This document shows positions 1 through 10,876 of a stretch of 64,000 nucleotides of DNA, in pieces; the first letter of the stretch is position 1, and each line of letters begins with the position of its first letter. Below the pieces are notes generated by a model. That model was not told where the DNA came from and searched no databases. It worked only from the letters and a program-made list of their open reading frames with translations. The stretch is from the NCBI GenBank assembly GCA_026874595.1, contig CM049307.1, positions 42,666,362 to 42,730,361 on the forward strand, read 5' to 3'. This DNA comes from Sipunculus nudus. Lineage: Eukaryota > Annelida > Sipuncula > Golfingiida > Sipunculidae. The translations under genes and the position numbers were made by a program.

Positions 1-374
1 TGACGTTGGTTTTGCTATATCATATGTATTTATGCACTGATTCACTTAAGTTATTTCACATATAGTTTAAGTTACACAAGTAATTTACGAACAATAATCT
101 ACTGCACAAAATGAATAATTTTAAGAACAAGAGAGCATTACGCAGGTGACACTTCTTTGTCTCATCGGAACCATTACTTCCGCTCATTTTAAACAATATG
201 TAAAGATGTATGATAGATATATGGAATATGTATGTATAGATGTATACGATGTGTTTGTCTTTTAATCAATAACTGTTTATTATGTCTCCCTTCCCATGGG
301 GGAGACATGTAGTGTTTGGTCGTCGTGGCCGAATTATTGCTTATTGTTTCTACGATGTCTTGTGAATGTGGTAA

Positions 375-662
375 CTCCTGAAGTAGTGCAACTTCTTTCC
401 TCAAATTTGATGCACAAGTTGTTTCAACCAAGTTCTCGAACAGGATGGCAAATTGTTGACCCTGACCAGAAATTTTTGTGAACTTTATAACTTTTGAACC
501 ATTCAAACATTTTGGTGAAATCTGATACATGAATTGGTTCTACAAGATCTCAGATGAGTTAAAAAACTGGTGACCTTGACCGTCTCCATCAAGGTCAAAT
601 CTTCAGATTTTTGTAAACCTCAAACTTTTGAAGTAGTCCATATTTTATAATCAAATTTGGGG
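375..662. repeat. Degenerate tandem repeat, aggtcaa-type
   Basis: Three diverged iterations can be read at about 375-417, 490-530 and 625-662, roughly 115-135 bases apart. Each has a cttttgaa / tcaaatttg core, with gaccttgac-like words between them. Similar arrays with gaccttgac words are common in mollusc genomes. A related fragment lies at 36640-36775. No coding role is visible. Confidence 0.45.
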
Positions 663-2143
663 ACGGGAAGCCCATAGGAAGGGGGAAATATATCTGTTTT
701 TGCCTTGCAAGAACAAATTCATTCTCTCTGTCCTGTTCTCTCTGTTTGTTTCTCCATCAAACCCCTCCCGTTGGTCCTCACACAATTAGGGAACTTCCTT
801 ACTGGCTGACCGCAGTGGATCCCTGTCAAAGACTTTTGGGCGTGTAACCAACCCCTTTGTACAGTTCATGATTACCGTCAAAGACATTGTCAGGCACGCT
901 TTAAAACATGTCAGAGTGGCTTATCGGCCTGCACGTGTGATTTTATACACCGGGTGTTTGAACTGAATTGTCTCCGATAGTTGCAGCGATCAATGTTGTT
1001 TGGTGGTGGTGAACGGTCACGGTTGCTAGGACGGTATGATTGGGACCGCGGAATGGGTTCGGGCACCCATTATTTTCTTTGTAAATAATATCATTTAGGA
1101 AGCTGTTTAAGAGTCAAAGTACTGCCCTGCGACGCCCGACTGAATTCTCGGTTACGCTCCAGTAGAGGGACAATATATCAAATGTCGCTCCAGTACGAAT
1201 GTTCATGTTCAGTGACGTATATATACTATACGACTGTTGTCTGCCGACTGTATCTTTTTCTTACCTGTATGTTTTATACTTTATCTGCTTACATCTCTAC
1301 TTACGCATCTTCAATTAAATTAGTGTTATAGTTAAAATAATGTGATGACGTAATAACTGATCATATAATAACATTTAAATCGGCACTATTGGTCCATCAT
1401 TGCAGTGTGACCCGTACATATTATATGCGACTTCACAACTGAATGTTCATCATCTGTTTTTGACATTTATGAACCTGACATTTAATGCTGAGATTATTTA
1501 CGAATATAACAGATTGTTTGTACTAACTGAACGTTTATATCGTTTGATGCTTGTGTTTCATTTTCATCAATATAGCGACTTTGAGGAACTAAGTCTTAAA
1601 CCTTCTTGAAATAACTCACCTGTTGATTTCCTCATTTTTGTAATCACCATTCTATCTATATATTATTACGTGATTATTATGGGATTAAATACATAATGGA
1701 ACAGTGTATATCAACGTATACGGCCAAAGTGACCCTTCTTCTCTCTCACCCCCCCCCCCCTAAGTTTTCTCCCTCCCCTGAGTGATTTGACCCCGTGTGC
1801 GCACTCGCCCAAGTACCCCGCCCTGAAATCACAAAGCGTGACGATTTTCACTCACGGTCACGTTGCGGTCTGAGAGGTATATGCACTTTTGGTCATTCGT
1901 GGTCAAGTACAGGTGTTTCAGCAACATACGTATTCGTCACCTGGTCGAAGATGGCGCTGTGCCGGCATATCTCTAGAGGTATGTGGTGAAACATGTTAGA
2001 CTTGTGAAGCATTTCCATTATTAAGTAGGTTTACATCGTGTCCTCTTGCACGTTAAAGGCCTGACTTCCTTGATAATGTAATTTAATACAACAGGAACGG
2101 CACGTGGTGCCGGCTCCAGTGACGATGTGCAACAATTCAATAA

Positions 2144-2452
2144 GGCCAAAAAAATCATAAAAGGTATGGTTCTCAGGCACTTTTTTCAGAAATCACTGCG
2201 GGCGGTATTTTATTTTTTACCTTTTTTTGTATATCTCAATAAAATTTCATATGATCAGGGAAAAGCATGAACATAACAGGTTTTGTTTGCTAAAAAGGTA
2301 AAAGCACTACATAACAAAAGGATATCGTATAAAAAATTGTATTATTATATCTTCTTGAAAAATGAAAATCGAAATAAAAATGTTTGATACGGGGGGGGGG
2401 GTAAAATTGACGCGGGCGGTGCCTGGGAACCGTACCTTTTATTTTTTTGGCC
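2144..2452. mobile_element. Harbinger-like MITE, copy 1
   Basis: This 309-base element has long imperfect terminal inverted repeats starting GGCCAAAAAAAT and ending ATTTTTTTGGCC. Both ends share the words aaaggta(t/c)ggtt and ctcaggcac/cccaggcac. It is flanked by a TAA on each side (2141-2143 and 2453-2455). A second copy in the opposite order lies at 29006-29279. Three-base TWA duplications with GG-starting termini are typical of PIF/Harbinger elements. There is no transposase, so it is non-autonomous. The reading frame that crosses it on the - strand is spurious. Confidence 0.8.
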
Positions 2453-3561
2453 TAAGTGAACGTCATTTGATAACATATGGTTATATTTGTGCACGGAGGA
2501 AGGAGTCCGGCACTGAATAAAAGCAACGACGCGATTGTGTGGTGCTTGTGTGACATGAACGACTATACAGTGCCAACAGAAAGCCAAACAAATTTGTAAA
2601 TTGAAAGAATGCGACAAAACAAACATGTAGAGGGACTTTTCAAAGGCCAATTTACAATCTTCAACGCAAGTTAATATCAAAATTTATATTCTTAAATAAA
2701 GAGAAAATGTTTACTTTTAGTAAAATAAGGGTAACATAATGAAAGGTGTTGTTTGAGAGTCATTGTGTCTCCTAAGTTGAATTTATCGGCTCAAACTTCG
2801 ATCTTCCGCCATAACATCATTGATGACGTCGCCAAGAAAACGTTGCATTGCACAAGTTTGAGCATTTTTGGTCATTACATATCAAATATATTGGTTATAA
2901 AACTATAAGCCTTATTCTTTATATAAGTATACCTTCCACTTATTATAGAATAATGAAATTGTGAAAATAATAAGTTAATGAAGGTGAAGTAAGCCTTTAA
3001 AAAAAACTTCTAAAATATGTGGGAGATGTTTTCATATCAGAGAATCTGACTGACCATGGTAGGCCATATCACCTCCCTAGAAACGACAAATGGAACATCC
3101 GTATACATAAAATAAGATCATACACCCTTAATAATGTTTTGAAATTAAACAGAAAAAGGGTTCTTCCATACATTAAGGACAAAGTTTGGTTGCTACAAAG
3201 ACTATAATGCTACATTTTCTACAAGTACCTATATATGTTCATACCACAATATTCAATGATGTAAGGGACTTGTGTTCTAAAGAACCAATAAACCGGAATA
3301 TCACCGGATCATCAGCAGGGTTTGCAGCCGGGGGCCAGGTCAAACTTTTGATATGGAGTAAGTTTTTTATATGATAAAGATTATAACAGGTGCTCATACA
3401 TAAACAAGCATGAAAACATGCGTTCTGTAGCAATAACGGAACCGTTACATGCCTTTTAAACAACATGCAAAAATGTTAATTTCATTGCCATTAACAGGTT
3501 TAAAGAAACGTGGTGACACGTGAAGATCCGGCTGAAACCAAGGTTACGATACATCCACAAG

Positions 3562-5046
3562 ATGGCGCTGCAGGCTTTAATACTTCCACTATTCCGATAC
3601 TTGATGGCTTTCATGGTGGGTATCGTTTTCTGCCTAGTGGTCATTACGTCTAATCAGCTGACCAGCGAGCCGTCCGTCATCGTCTACAACAGATACAGCG
3701 AGGTTAACAGGGTAGATTATCTGGTGGATACAGCCCGCGTGACAAACGGGTCCATCAATCACGTCAATTCAAGACCTAGCGGTTGTGGTCGGCCACCAGG
3801 GGAGGCCTCTAGTGGGCATGCGAAGTTCAAAACCTGCAAATACCCGAAATACTTTCAACCGTCCTGTCCTCAAAATACGTTCCAGCCTATGGAACAAGCG
3901 CAGATATATGTGTACTCCGCATTTTACACAGAAATTAAACATCGTAAGTACGGCGTAATGATCATCGGTTTTATCGGCTCTATATTGAAGCCTGTGTATT
4001 GCGTCCTTGACTATGGTAATGGTACGACAATCAGCGTCGCGGGGTATTTCGAAGGTATTAAGATCCCGGAGTATCAAAAGTTCTTCAAGTACATACCAAC
4101 AATGATCTGGTGTCCGGAGCCCCTCACGGAGCGCCCGGTGTCGGTGTCCGTAACGGATACATATTGTGGCGAGACAAGTAATAAACTGATCATCATGGAC
4201 AGATCAAAATCGGCAGAACCTGCCAATGATACAATTGGTATCTGTATGAAACACATATTTAACTATACGTCGCCTTATTCATTAACTGAATGGATGGAGA
4301 TGCAAAAAATGATGGGCGTCACCCAAGTCATACTCTACGACTACGATCACGTGGCGCCATCAATTAAGCGTTTGCTGGACTACTACAGCAAAGATAACTT
4401 TTTGTCAATTCATCCGTGGCAGCCAAGATGGCGGTCATCACGACTTCCGCAACAGGGAGGCGAGATTCATACACATGGGCAATTTGCAATGATCAATGAC
4501 TGTCTTTATCGTTACGGCCATAAATTTAAATACTTATTATTTATAGACCCTGACGAATATGTGATACCGTCCTCAGCTGTGTCGTTTGGTTACCTGGAAT
4601 TATTTAGGAATGTCTTGTACAACCCGAGGATGGCGGGTAGAACGTTTAGACACACGCTTTTCTGCGTGCCTATGCCTGTTGAGCAGAGTACCATAAAGAA
4701 TCCCCACACTCAACTCTACACGGGAAGACGGGAACCGACACTTACGTACCAAACTAAACCCGTTGTCCATCCTGCCGCCGTACGGAGCATGGGGGTACAC
4801 GATCCGTTGTTAGTTCGTCCAGGGTATATTGGTAGTTTTGACGTACCAGTGGAACTGGCAAAACTTCATCATTACCGGTACAAAAAAGGCATGGATAACC
4901 TATGCCCAATCAGTGACTCGTCTGCCCTACGATATGGGAAAGATCTACGCCTAAGAATGAAACGAACTCTACAGAAAATTGGTATATCTAGTGATAAAGT
5001 GGATATAGATAAGAATAAGACCATATCTAGACCTGGAGGGACCTAA
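3562..5046 (+). CDS. Glycosyltransferase family 92-like type II membrane protein
   Basis: The product is predicted to transfer a sugar to glycans in the Golgi lumen. GT92 members such as nematode GALT-1 add galactose to core fucose, but the acceptor here is unknown. The frame is open upstream to a GTG at 3520. I chose the ATG at 3562 because its context (aag ATG G) is ideal and it gives 494 residues, close to the family length. Residues 1-13 would be cytosolic and about 14-30 form a membrane anchor. A cysteine-bearing stem follows, then the catalytic region: CMKH near 228, the WMEMQKMMGV block (244-253) followed by VILYDYDH, the acidic motif FIDPDEY (about 327-333), and a C-terminal LHHYRYKKG block. 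Several NxS/T sites are present. No frameshift was seen. An acceptor-like ttaacag at about 3490-3496 suggests a 5' non-coding exon further upstream. Family assignment is confident; the exact substrate is not. Confidence 0.85.
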   Translation: MALQALILPLFRYLMAFMVGIVFCLVVITSNQLTSEPSVIVYNRYSEVNRVDYLVDTARVTNGSINHVNSRPSGCGRPPGEASSGHAKFKTCKYPKYFQPSCPQNTFQPMEQAQIYVYSAFYTEIKHRKYGVMIIGFIGSILKPVYCVLDYGNGTTISVAGYFEGIKIPEYQKFFKYIPTMIWCPEPLTERPVSVSVTDTYCGETSNKLIIMDRSKSAEPANDTIGICMKHIFNYTSPYSLTEWMEMQKMMGVTQVILYDYDHVAPSIKRLLDYYSKDNFLSIHPWQPRWRSSRLPQQGGEIHTHGQFAMINDCLYRYGHKFKYLLFIDPDEYVIPSSAVSFGYLELFRNVLYNPRMAGRTFRHTLFCVPMPVEQSTIKNPHTQLYTGRREPTLTYQTKPVVHPAAVRSMGVHDPLLVRPGYIGSFDVPVELAKLHHYRYKKGMDNLCPISDSSALRYGKDLRLRMKRTLQKIGISSDKVDIDKNKTISRPGGT

Positions 5047-5070
5047 CACAAAAGAAATGCATTTTGCATT

Positions 5071-5076
5071 AATAAA
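5071..5076 (+). terminator. Poly(A) signal of the GT92 gene
   Basis: AATAAA lies 25 bases after the stop codon, giving a very short predicted 3' UTR. Further AATAAA-like words occur near 5310-5330 and could serve a longer transcript. Confidence 0.45.
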
Positions 5077-8000
5077 CCAAAGATTCTGGCTTATTAAATT
5101 ACATAGATATTTGTTTTCAAAACACGTACAAGACAATGTCGCGTTTTTCTTATCAAGCTGGTTTATTTTAAGAGCTGCCAGAAAAGCTTATTTTTATATT
5201 TGTTCTGTTTAGATGTTTGGTTATCTGTATAAAAATTTTATTACTTTTTGAAAAAGGATAAACGATAATGTAAAAAAGAAACTTTTTCACAACTCAATTT
5301 TTAATAGGAATAAAAGATAATGCAAAATAAAACGTTTATTTATAAAACTGTCTGACATTATCTGATGTTGATCTGATTTAATAATATTAAGTTTGCACAT
5401 TTCAAACCCAATATCTGTCCGAATGTTTTATACGTTTCGATCCTCACTGTTTAATTATCTGCACCCTGACATTGACATCCCCTGACAGGTGCAGTCTAGG
5501 TATGGTGTTTAAACCTTTAAGAAATTGGCGGCAATCTGCCAACAAAACGTCGATATATGCGTATGTTCTGAAGACGTTGGGTTGGCATATTCTGCTATTG
5601 GTTTGTGATCAATTTTAAGATGTGCAGCTATATACGTTACTTAAGAATTCGGACCGAGTTCTGCTGGATTCAAATGTCTGTTGAAATCTGATTTTTCCCA
5701 GTTTCGGACAAAAGGTTGCATGCTCCTGGGTCAAGAATGACAAAATATATCTGATTTATATGAATTGATAATGAAGGCTGTATTATTCTATAGCTGTTAA
5801 TTGACGCTAAGAATAAAGGGCAGAGGAAAGTAGTGTGAAATATAAAACACATAAAAACTGTCAGCGAAGTCAAAAGGGGCATTTACCTGGGTACCGCTCA
5901 ATTTTATTTTTGCTACAATTCTCTCCGAAATGCCGTCTACATTATGAAAAATGGAAATAGATCGATCGATTATAAAAACACGTTATGCTCTCCCTCCATC
6001 CAATAGTTACTAATCTCTACTATAATGGCGGGGTTCTAAAGTAACGGTCATGCATTCTCATGAAAAGTCTTGTTAGGAACAGAGAGCTGGCGTTCTACAC
6101 GATTATTAAGTAAATATTTCACCGTAGAATCAGTGAGACAAGAATTCTTAATGTGTAAGAAGCAATATTAATATCGAGCATTTAAATAAGAATTTCAAGC
6201 CTGATCAGTTTATTGAAACATGCTTCGATGTAATGTCTTCATGGCTGTTAAGATGTGGCCTGAGTGGGCAATCCTTACGCCACGTAGCATCAGGAATCCT
6301 ATACCTAATGCTGCAGGTTTTCTTTTATAAGTAGATATATATAATTGATTTAAACCCGTCTTTGTTGGAATACAGTTGTTACTGGAAGCTTTATATTGAA
6401 GAAAATGTAATATCCCGATTTACATAAACACCTCTCCTTCATGATAGCATTTGAACTGAATGGACTGTATTGTGGCTCTTTTGTCATTCAGACATGACAA
6501 CCTAATTACCTTTCTACAAAAAGCTTTTAAGTATTATCAACACATTATGTACACATATTTGTACAGATGAAATTGTTCCACAACTGCATTTTCTGGAAAG
6601 CCCCGTTAAATACCCTGCCGAGGTGTCATTTGATAGCCTTTATTTAGTTAATCATACAACCGCATGGTGAAACTCTGATACCCCGATATTAAAAATTTTT
6701 TAGCTGAAAATTACCTGCCGTATATTATAAAACTGATATAAATCAAACGCATGCCATTTTCGTGCAATGACGTCATTGAGGGAATTACCCATATGTCCGA
6801 TGATTAGTTAATAACAAATGCGATACCTGGGATGAACTGGGGATGGACCATCCATTTGTACTTCGGACTCAGGCGTAAAGCTTGCGTGCTTTGATTACCT
6901 GACTTGAACTCTCTCCATGGCCAATATAGGTCTAATTAAGTCTACACGTTCATCGGTCTGTTCCTAATGCGATGGCCAAAGCTAATCAGTTCAGCGTAAG
7001 ATGGCGATAAAATTGACATTTATGTTTTACGTTATGTCCAAAAGCCAGAAGGCTCAGATTCCATTTACATTCCATTCAGGAGTTTGATACGGATACCATT
7101 TCAACCCGTCCATAGAGTTCGCCCACCATGTAAGATCCTATCCAACTGTAGGTGTAATGAAAAGTTTACTATTCCAATTATTTCTGGCACAAAATCAGCG
7201 ATATACACCATGCAGATGGCAAAAAAACCCCTCGGACATCCAACGCTTACGACCTCGCACAAACCAGCAGTATAAAAGCCGAGCACCATTCCACTCATAT
7301 AGAAAACCAAAGTCTTGCAGTAGTCTATAATTGTATTTTCTCTCTTTGAGTAAATACTAGTATTAGAAAATATATCCTTGGCTGTACGAAATTGTCACTT
7401 TGACCTTTAGATATATTCTACGGGGACGGGATAAACGCTTCACTTTATGCACCATCATAATCTTCCAGGGGGTCAATACAGTGGTGGGGTGTGGGGTATA
7501 TAGCCACCTACACTTTTTATCAAAGGGGCGGGGGTGGTGTCAATGTTATGATAGCCTCTGTTATTCAGAGAATAATGTTTATATATTCCAAAATTATTGG
7601 GAATTAAATATAGTAATTGTAAGAATTATAGACTTTGGTTCAATTGCCGAGTTTACTATGAAATACTATATATCTTATTCTGGTATCGAATTAACCTATA
7701 TTGCATGGAAACGTAATACCTTATTTTTTTTTAATTTATAATTTTTAATTTTAAAGGTATATATATTTGTTTATAAAAGGTGTCCTAACTTTGATTAACC
7801 TTCCACGTGTGCGAGTCATCCCCCACCCCCACTTTGAAGATAAATTGACGCCACTGTAATCTTCTCGGTGATCAAGGCTCCCAAAGTAAATTTTTGTGCA
7901 GTTTCGATCTATAAAATAATTTCTGATGTCTGTTCGTTTGTAATTTATACACAACATATAGGCAGCATGATATGCGGAAGGTTTTAGGCCCAATACCGCT

Positions 8001-9340
8001 TTCCCCCGCGCCCTTGTCAGTCACATACGAGCACAAAAATTACATGCACGACCCTTTTTTGGCCGCCATTATTCCGCAGGCATCCCGTCATCCTCCAGGA
8101 CGGGATATTTCGCTGATCACCGTGTACTGTAATACAAAATGACCGATGGCAATGGATGCTTTATTTCGCCTACAGCCGCAACATTTCGCTTTCTTTCCTT
8201 TCCTCTCTTCCCTTGGAATATTATCTTTATAAAAAGGGAATTGACGACCCGGAGACAAACGCCACTGTAGGAAGAAAGAGGGAACTATATTTACCTGGTC
8301 ACCTTACAGATTTAAAGAAGAAGCCGCCAATTTCGCTGTACTCGACAATCAAATCTACCGTCCTCATACCATTCACCACGCTTCGGACTTTGGAAACAGT
8401 TCGGCTAAGTCAAAACTAAAGGTTACGACTTAGGCGAACTGGTTTCAAAAGGCCGAGGACAGTGAATGCGTCCCAATATGTTCCTTTCCACAAAGGGGTG
8501 ACGATCGGTTTCCCATCATTTGGAATATTAACTGGTCATATCTGTTGTCATTATGGAACCACAAAAGAACAATATTAACTCTCCAATGATAGAGAAAGAA
8601 ATACTCATTTAAAAAACCGATGGCAACAAAAATTAATATGACTGCAGAGGAAGACTATTTTCGCTGCAATGACATATGACTGGTATGTAAATGTAAAGTG
8701 TAGGTGGCGCTACTCATATGGACTCAGTTTAGCCAGTCCAATAATCTTTTACAATTCTTTATTCCTACGTCAGTAAACACTTTGATGTAAAGGTTCAATA
8801 TTTTTTGAGTATAAAAAAAATAAAATTTTCAAACGGCAGCTTTGTGTGTCTTTAAATTTCGCATATACTCTAGTATCTGATTATTTCTCTGTTTAATGCC
8901 CATGAAAAAATATTGACTTTGTCACTGTAAGTGTATGGGAGCTACAGGTGGCGCCACTAATGTTGGTCTCTTCATATGAACCAGAAAGGTAGTTTTAACG
9001 TTTGGGAAATATATGCAGATTTAATATAATTTTATAGACGGCATCACTAATGCTAAATCAAAGCTGAAACATTCCTAGTTTTAAGATGCACCGTTGTTCA
9101 TTTTTGCACATTACACAGTGAATATAATACTGTCGGGTCTCTTTGCTGGGCATGACAGACTAGAGCTACCAGTCTGAAACTTATCAAGGCATAAATCATA
9201 AAAAGAAAATGACCTGGGATTTTAAACTGATAAGCAGACTGGTTCAAGTCACAAACAACGACTGAATTAGGTCACTATGATCTATATTTATGTGCAATGG
9301 CTTTCAGTAGTGTTTCATATTTATTTGTCACTCCACTTCC
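5077..9340. other. Intergenic, no gene recognised
   Basis: AT-rich sequence with short overlapping open frames on both strands and no recognisable domain, RNA gene or clear transposon end. Copies of a GGTGGCGCCAC-like word occur at 8703 and 8947 with similar flanks, and a weaker one near 9040. These may be an eroded outlier of the array at 9640-10510. Confidence 0.5.
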
Positions 9341-9639
9341 TACTGCGCAGACTCGGTCTCACGAGAGTACGACTCTGCTGTTTACGGATTGTTTAAGTCA
9401 AAATCTGATCCCACATTGCACCAGGGTCTTCTAAATACACCAGTGAGGTAGGAATAAATGTAGTGAAGAGGACAATGTAGTCCGTTCAAGTGTTCAAGGC
9501 AAATTACATAAACGTGTGTTATGTGGCAAGGACATTACTGAGCTAGAATACGGGTAGTCGACAAGCGACTACGTGTATCCGCCTAAATCAGAGTGGAACG
9601 GGTGAAGTGAGGCATGGATTGAGTGGCAAGGGGAAATAG

Positions 9640-10510
9640 AGTGTTGCATATTAGCATGGATGTCTGCAGCCAAATTGTGTATGTAGGTTGCCCCCCCCCC
9701 CCTACCACAAAATCCAGAAAGCCGTCCAAGTTGTATACATATGCAAAATTTAAGGCAGATAAGTCAAACCACTACATGTATATGAGTGATTTTAGCCCGT
9801 GGCAGACAAACAGATGGACGCTGAGCAAAAATGGTTGAAGGTGACGCCACCAGTTTTGCGTATGATAAAGAGCTATGTGAGAACTATACACATGCAAAAC
9901 TTTGGCCCAATCGGTCAAACGGTTCCCAAGATATGAGCTTGGATGTCTGCTGCATAAACTAGAATGCAGGTGGCGCCACCTGTCATAAAATCAAGAGAGC
10001 TGTCGGGGATGTATAAACCTGCAAAATTTTAGGCAGATATGTCTAACCACTACCGAGATATGAGTGATTTTATCCCATGGCAGACAAACAGACAGGAGCT
10101 GTGCAAAAATGGCTGCAGGTGGCGCCACCAGTTTGGCGTATGATGAAGAGCTATGTGAGATCTATACACATGCAAAATTTTGGCCCAATCGGTTAAACGG
10201 TTCCCGAGATATGAGCTTGGATGTCTGCAGCGTAAACATGAATGTAGGTGGCGCCACCTGTCATAAAATCAGAAAAGCTATCCAGGATGTATACGCATGC
10301 CGAATTTCAGGTGAATTAGTCAAGTCACTGCAGAGATATGAGTGATTTTAACCCAAGGCAGACGAACAGATGGACACTGTGCAAACATGGTTGCAGGTGG
10401 CGCCACCATTTTTTGTGTATGTTATAAAGCTCTCCAAGGGCTACATTTGTGCAAAAAAATTTTCCTGATCGGTCAAACGGTTCCCGAGATATGTGGGTTT
10501 ATGTGTGGAA
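9640..10510. repeat. 278-base tandem array with palindromic half units
   Basis: The word gc(t/a)tggatgtctgc recurs at 9654, 9937 and 10215, and agctatgtga at 9871 and 10149, giving a period of 278-283 bases. Each unit is two diverged half units, so GGTGGCGCCACC or a variant appears at 9686 (degraded), 9840 (one change), 9969, 10118, 10247 and 10396, with steps alternating about 150 and 129. The half units also share gagatatgag and gcaaaatttt words. The open frames across the array are repeat-derived. Confidence 0.8.
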
Positions 10511-10695
10511 ATAGACGCACAAACGGACGCAGAGCGCAGAGGAAAGGTCAGAGGTCAAAACAAAATCGGGGCGCAGCAGTTCACATGTGACCCGAACATA
10601 ATCCCGGGTTTCGTAAAATTCCGCCCAGCGGTTACGGAGGAGTTCTCCGGACACCTACGCGGCGGCGGCGGCGGCGGCGTGCAGCTGAAAACATA

Positions 10696-10725
10696 GTATC
10701 CGCAAAACTCTGTTTTGGCGGATAC
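10696..10725. repeat. Hairpin in the right part of the core-repeat element
   Basis: GTATCCGCAAAAC and its complement form a 13-base-pair stem with a TCT loop and one bulged G. It lies about 150 bases inside the right end of the element. It is absent from the short copy at 14119-14520. Confidence 0.6.
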
Positions 10726-10876
10726 AATAAGTAATATTTTATAAGCATGCGCACGGGGAATGTAAACAGACCGTGTTTCCTTGAAATGTAACAAATTTTG
10801 CTTTAGAAGTTTGACAGTTGAGACGAGAAGTCCCGGCCGTCCCACAGTGCCCAAACAGAAGAGACTCGTTTTGAGT

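Larger units (their letters stand above)
1..3485. other. Intergenic or 5' flank, left end of window
   Basis: No convincing exon was seen. It holds a degenerate tandem repeat (375-662), a poly-C run near 1750-1760 and a Harbinger-like MITE (2144-2452). The small open frames here are short, AT-driven and overlap each other on both strands. A stretch at 3486-3496 reads as a possible splice acceptor (ttaacag) just before the glycosyltransferase, so part of this region could be that gene's first intron. Confidence 0.5.
9341..10876. mobile_element. Core-repeat element (pearl/Helentron-like), long copy
   Basis: The left flank (9341-9600) and right flank (10725-10876) align with the shorter copy at 14119-14520: shared words include gagtac(g/a)actctg, aataagtaatatttt, aagtttgacag and the ccggccgtcccac block. 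Between the flanks this copy carries three tandem units of about 278 bases, a (GGC)n run at 10659-10679 and a hairpin at 10696-10725. Conserved flanks around a variable tandem core is the layout of 'pearl' elements described from oysters and arks, which are related to Helitron/Helentron non-autonomous elements. That family name is inference. No coding capacity was seen. Confidence 0.55.

Noticed and set aside
2345-2680. 111-codon frame on the - strand
   Set aside because: Its C-terminal part is the Harbinger-like MITE, including the G run, so it is repeat-derived.
9640-10510. Considered as a CRISPR-like array
   Set aside because: Units are contiguous 278-base repeats with diverged copies, not short identical repeats with unique spacers, and the context is animal DNA.
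10064-10696. Several overlapping frames across the 278-base array
   Set aside because: They restart in each repeat unit and carry no conserved domain; they reflect the tandem repeat.
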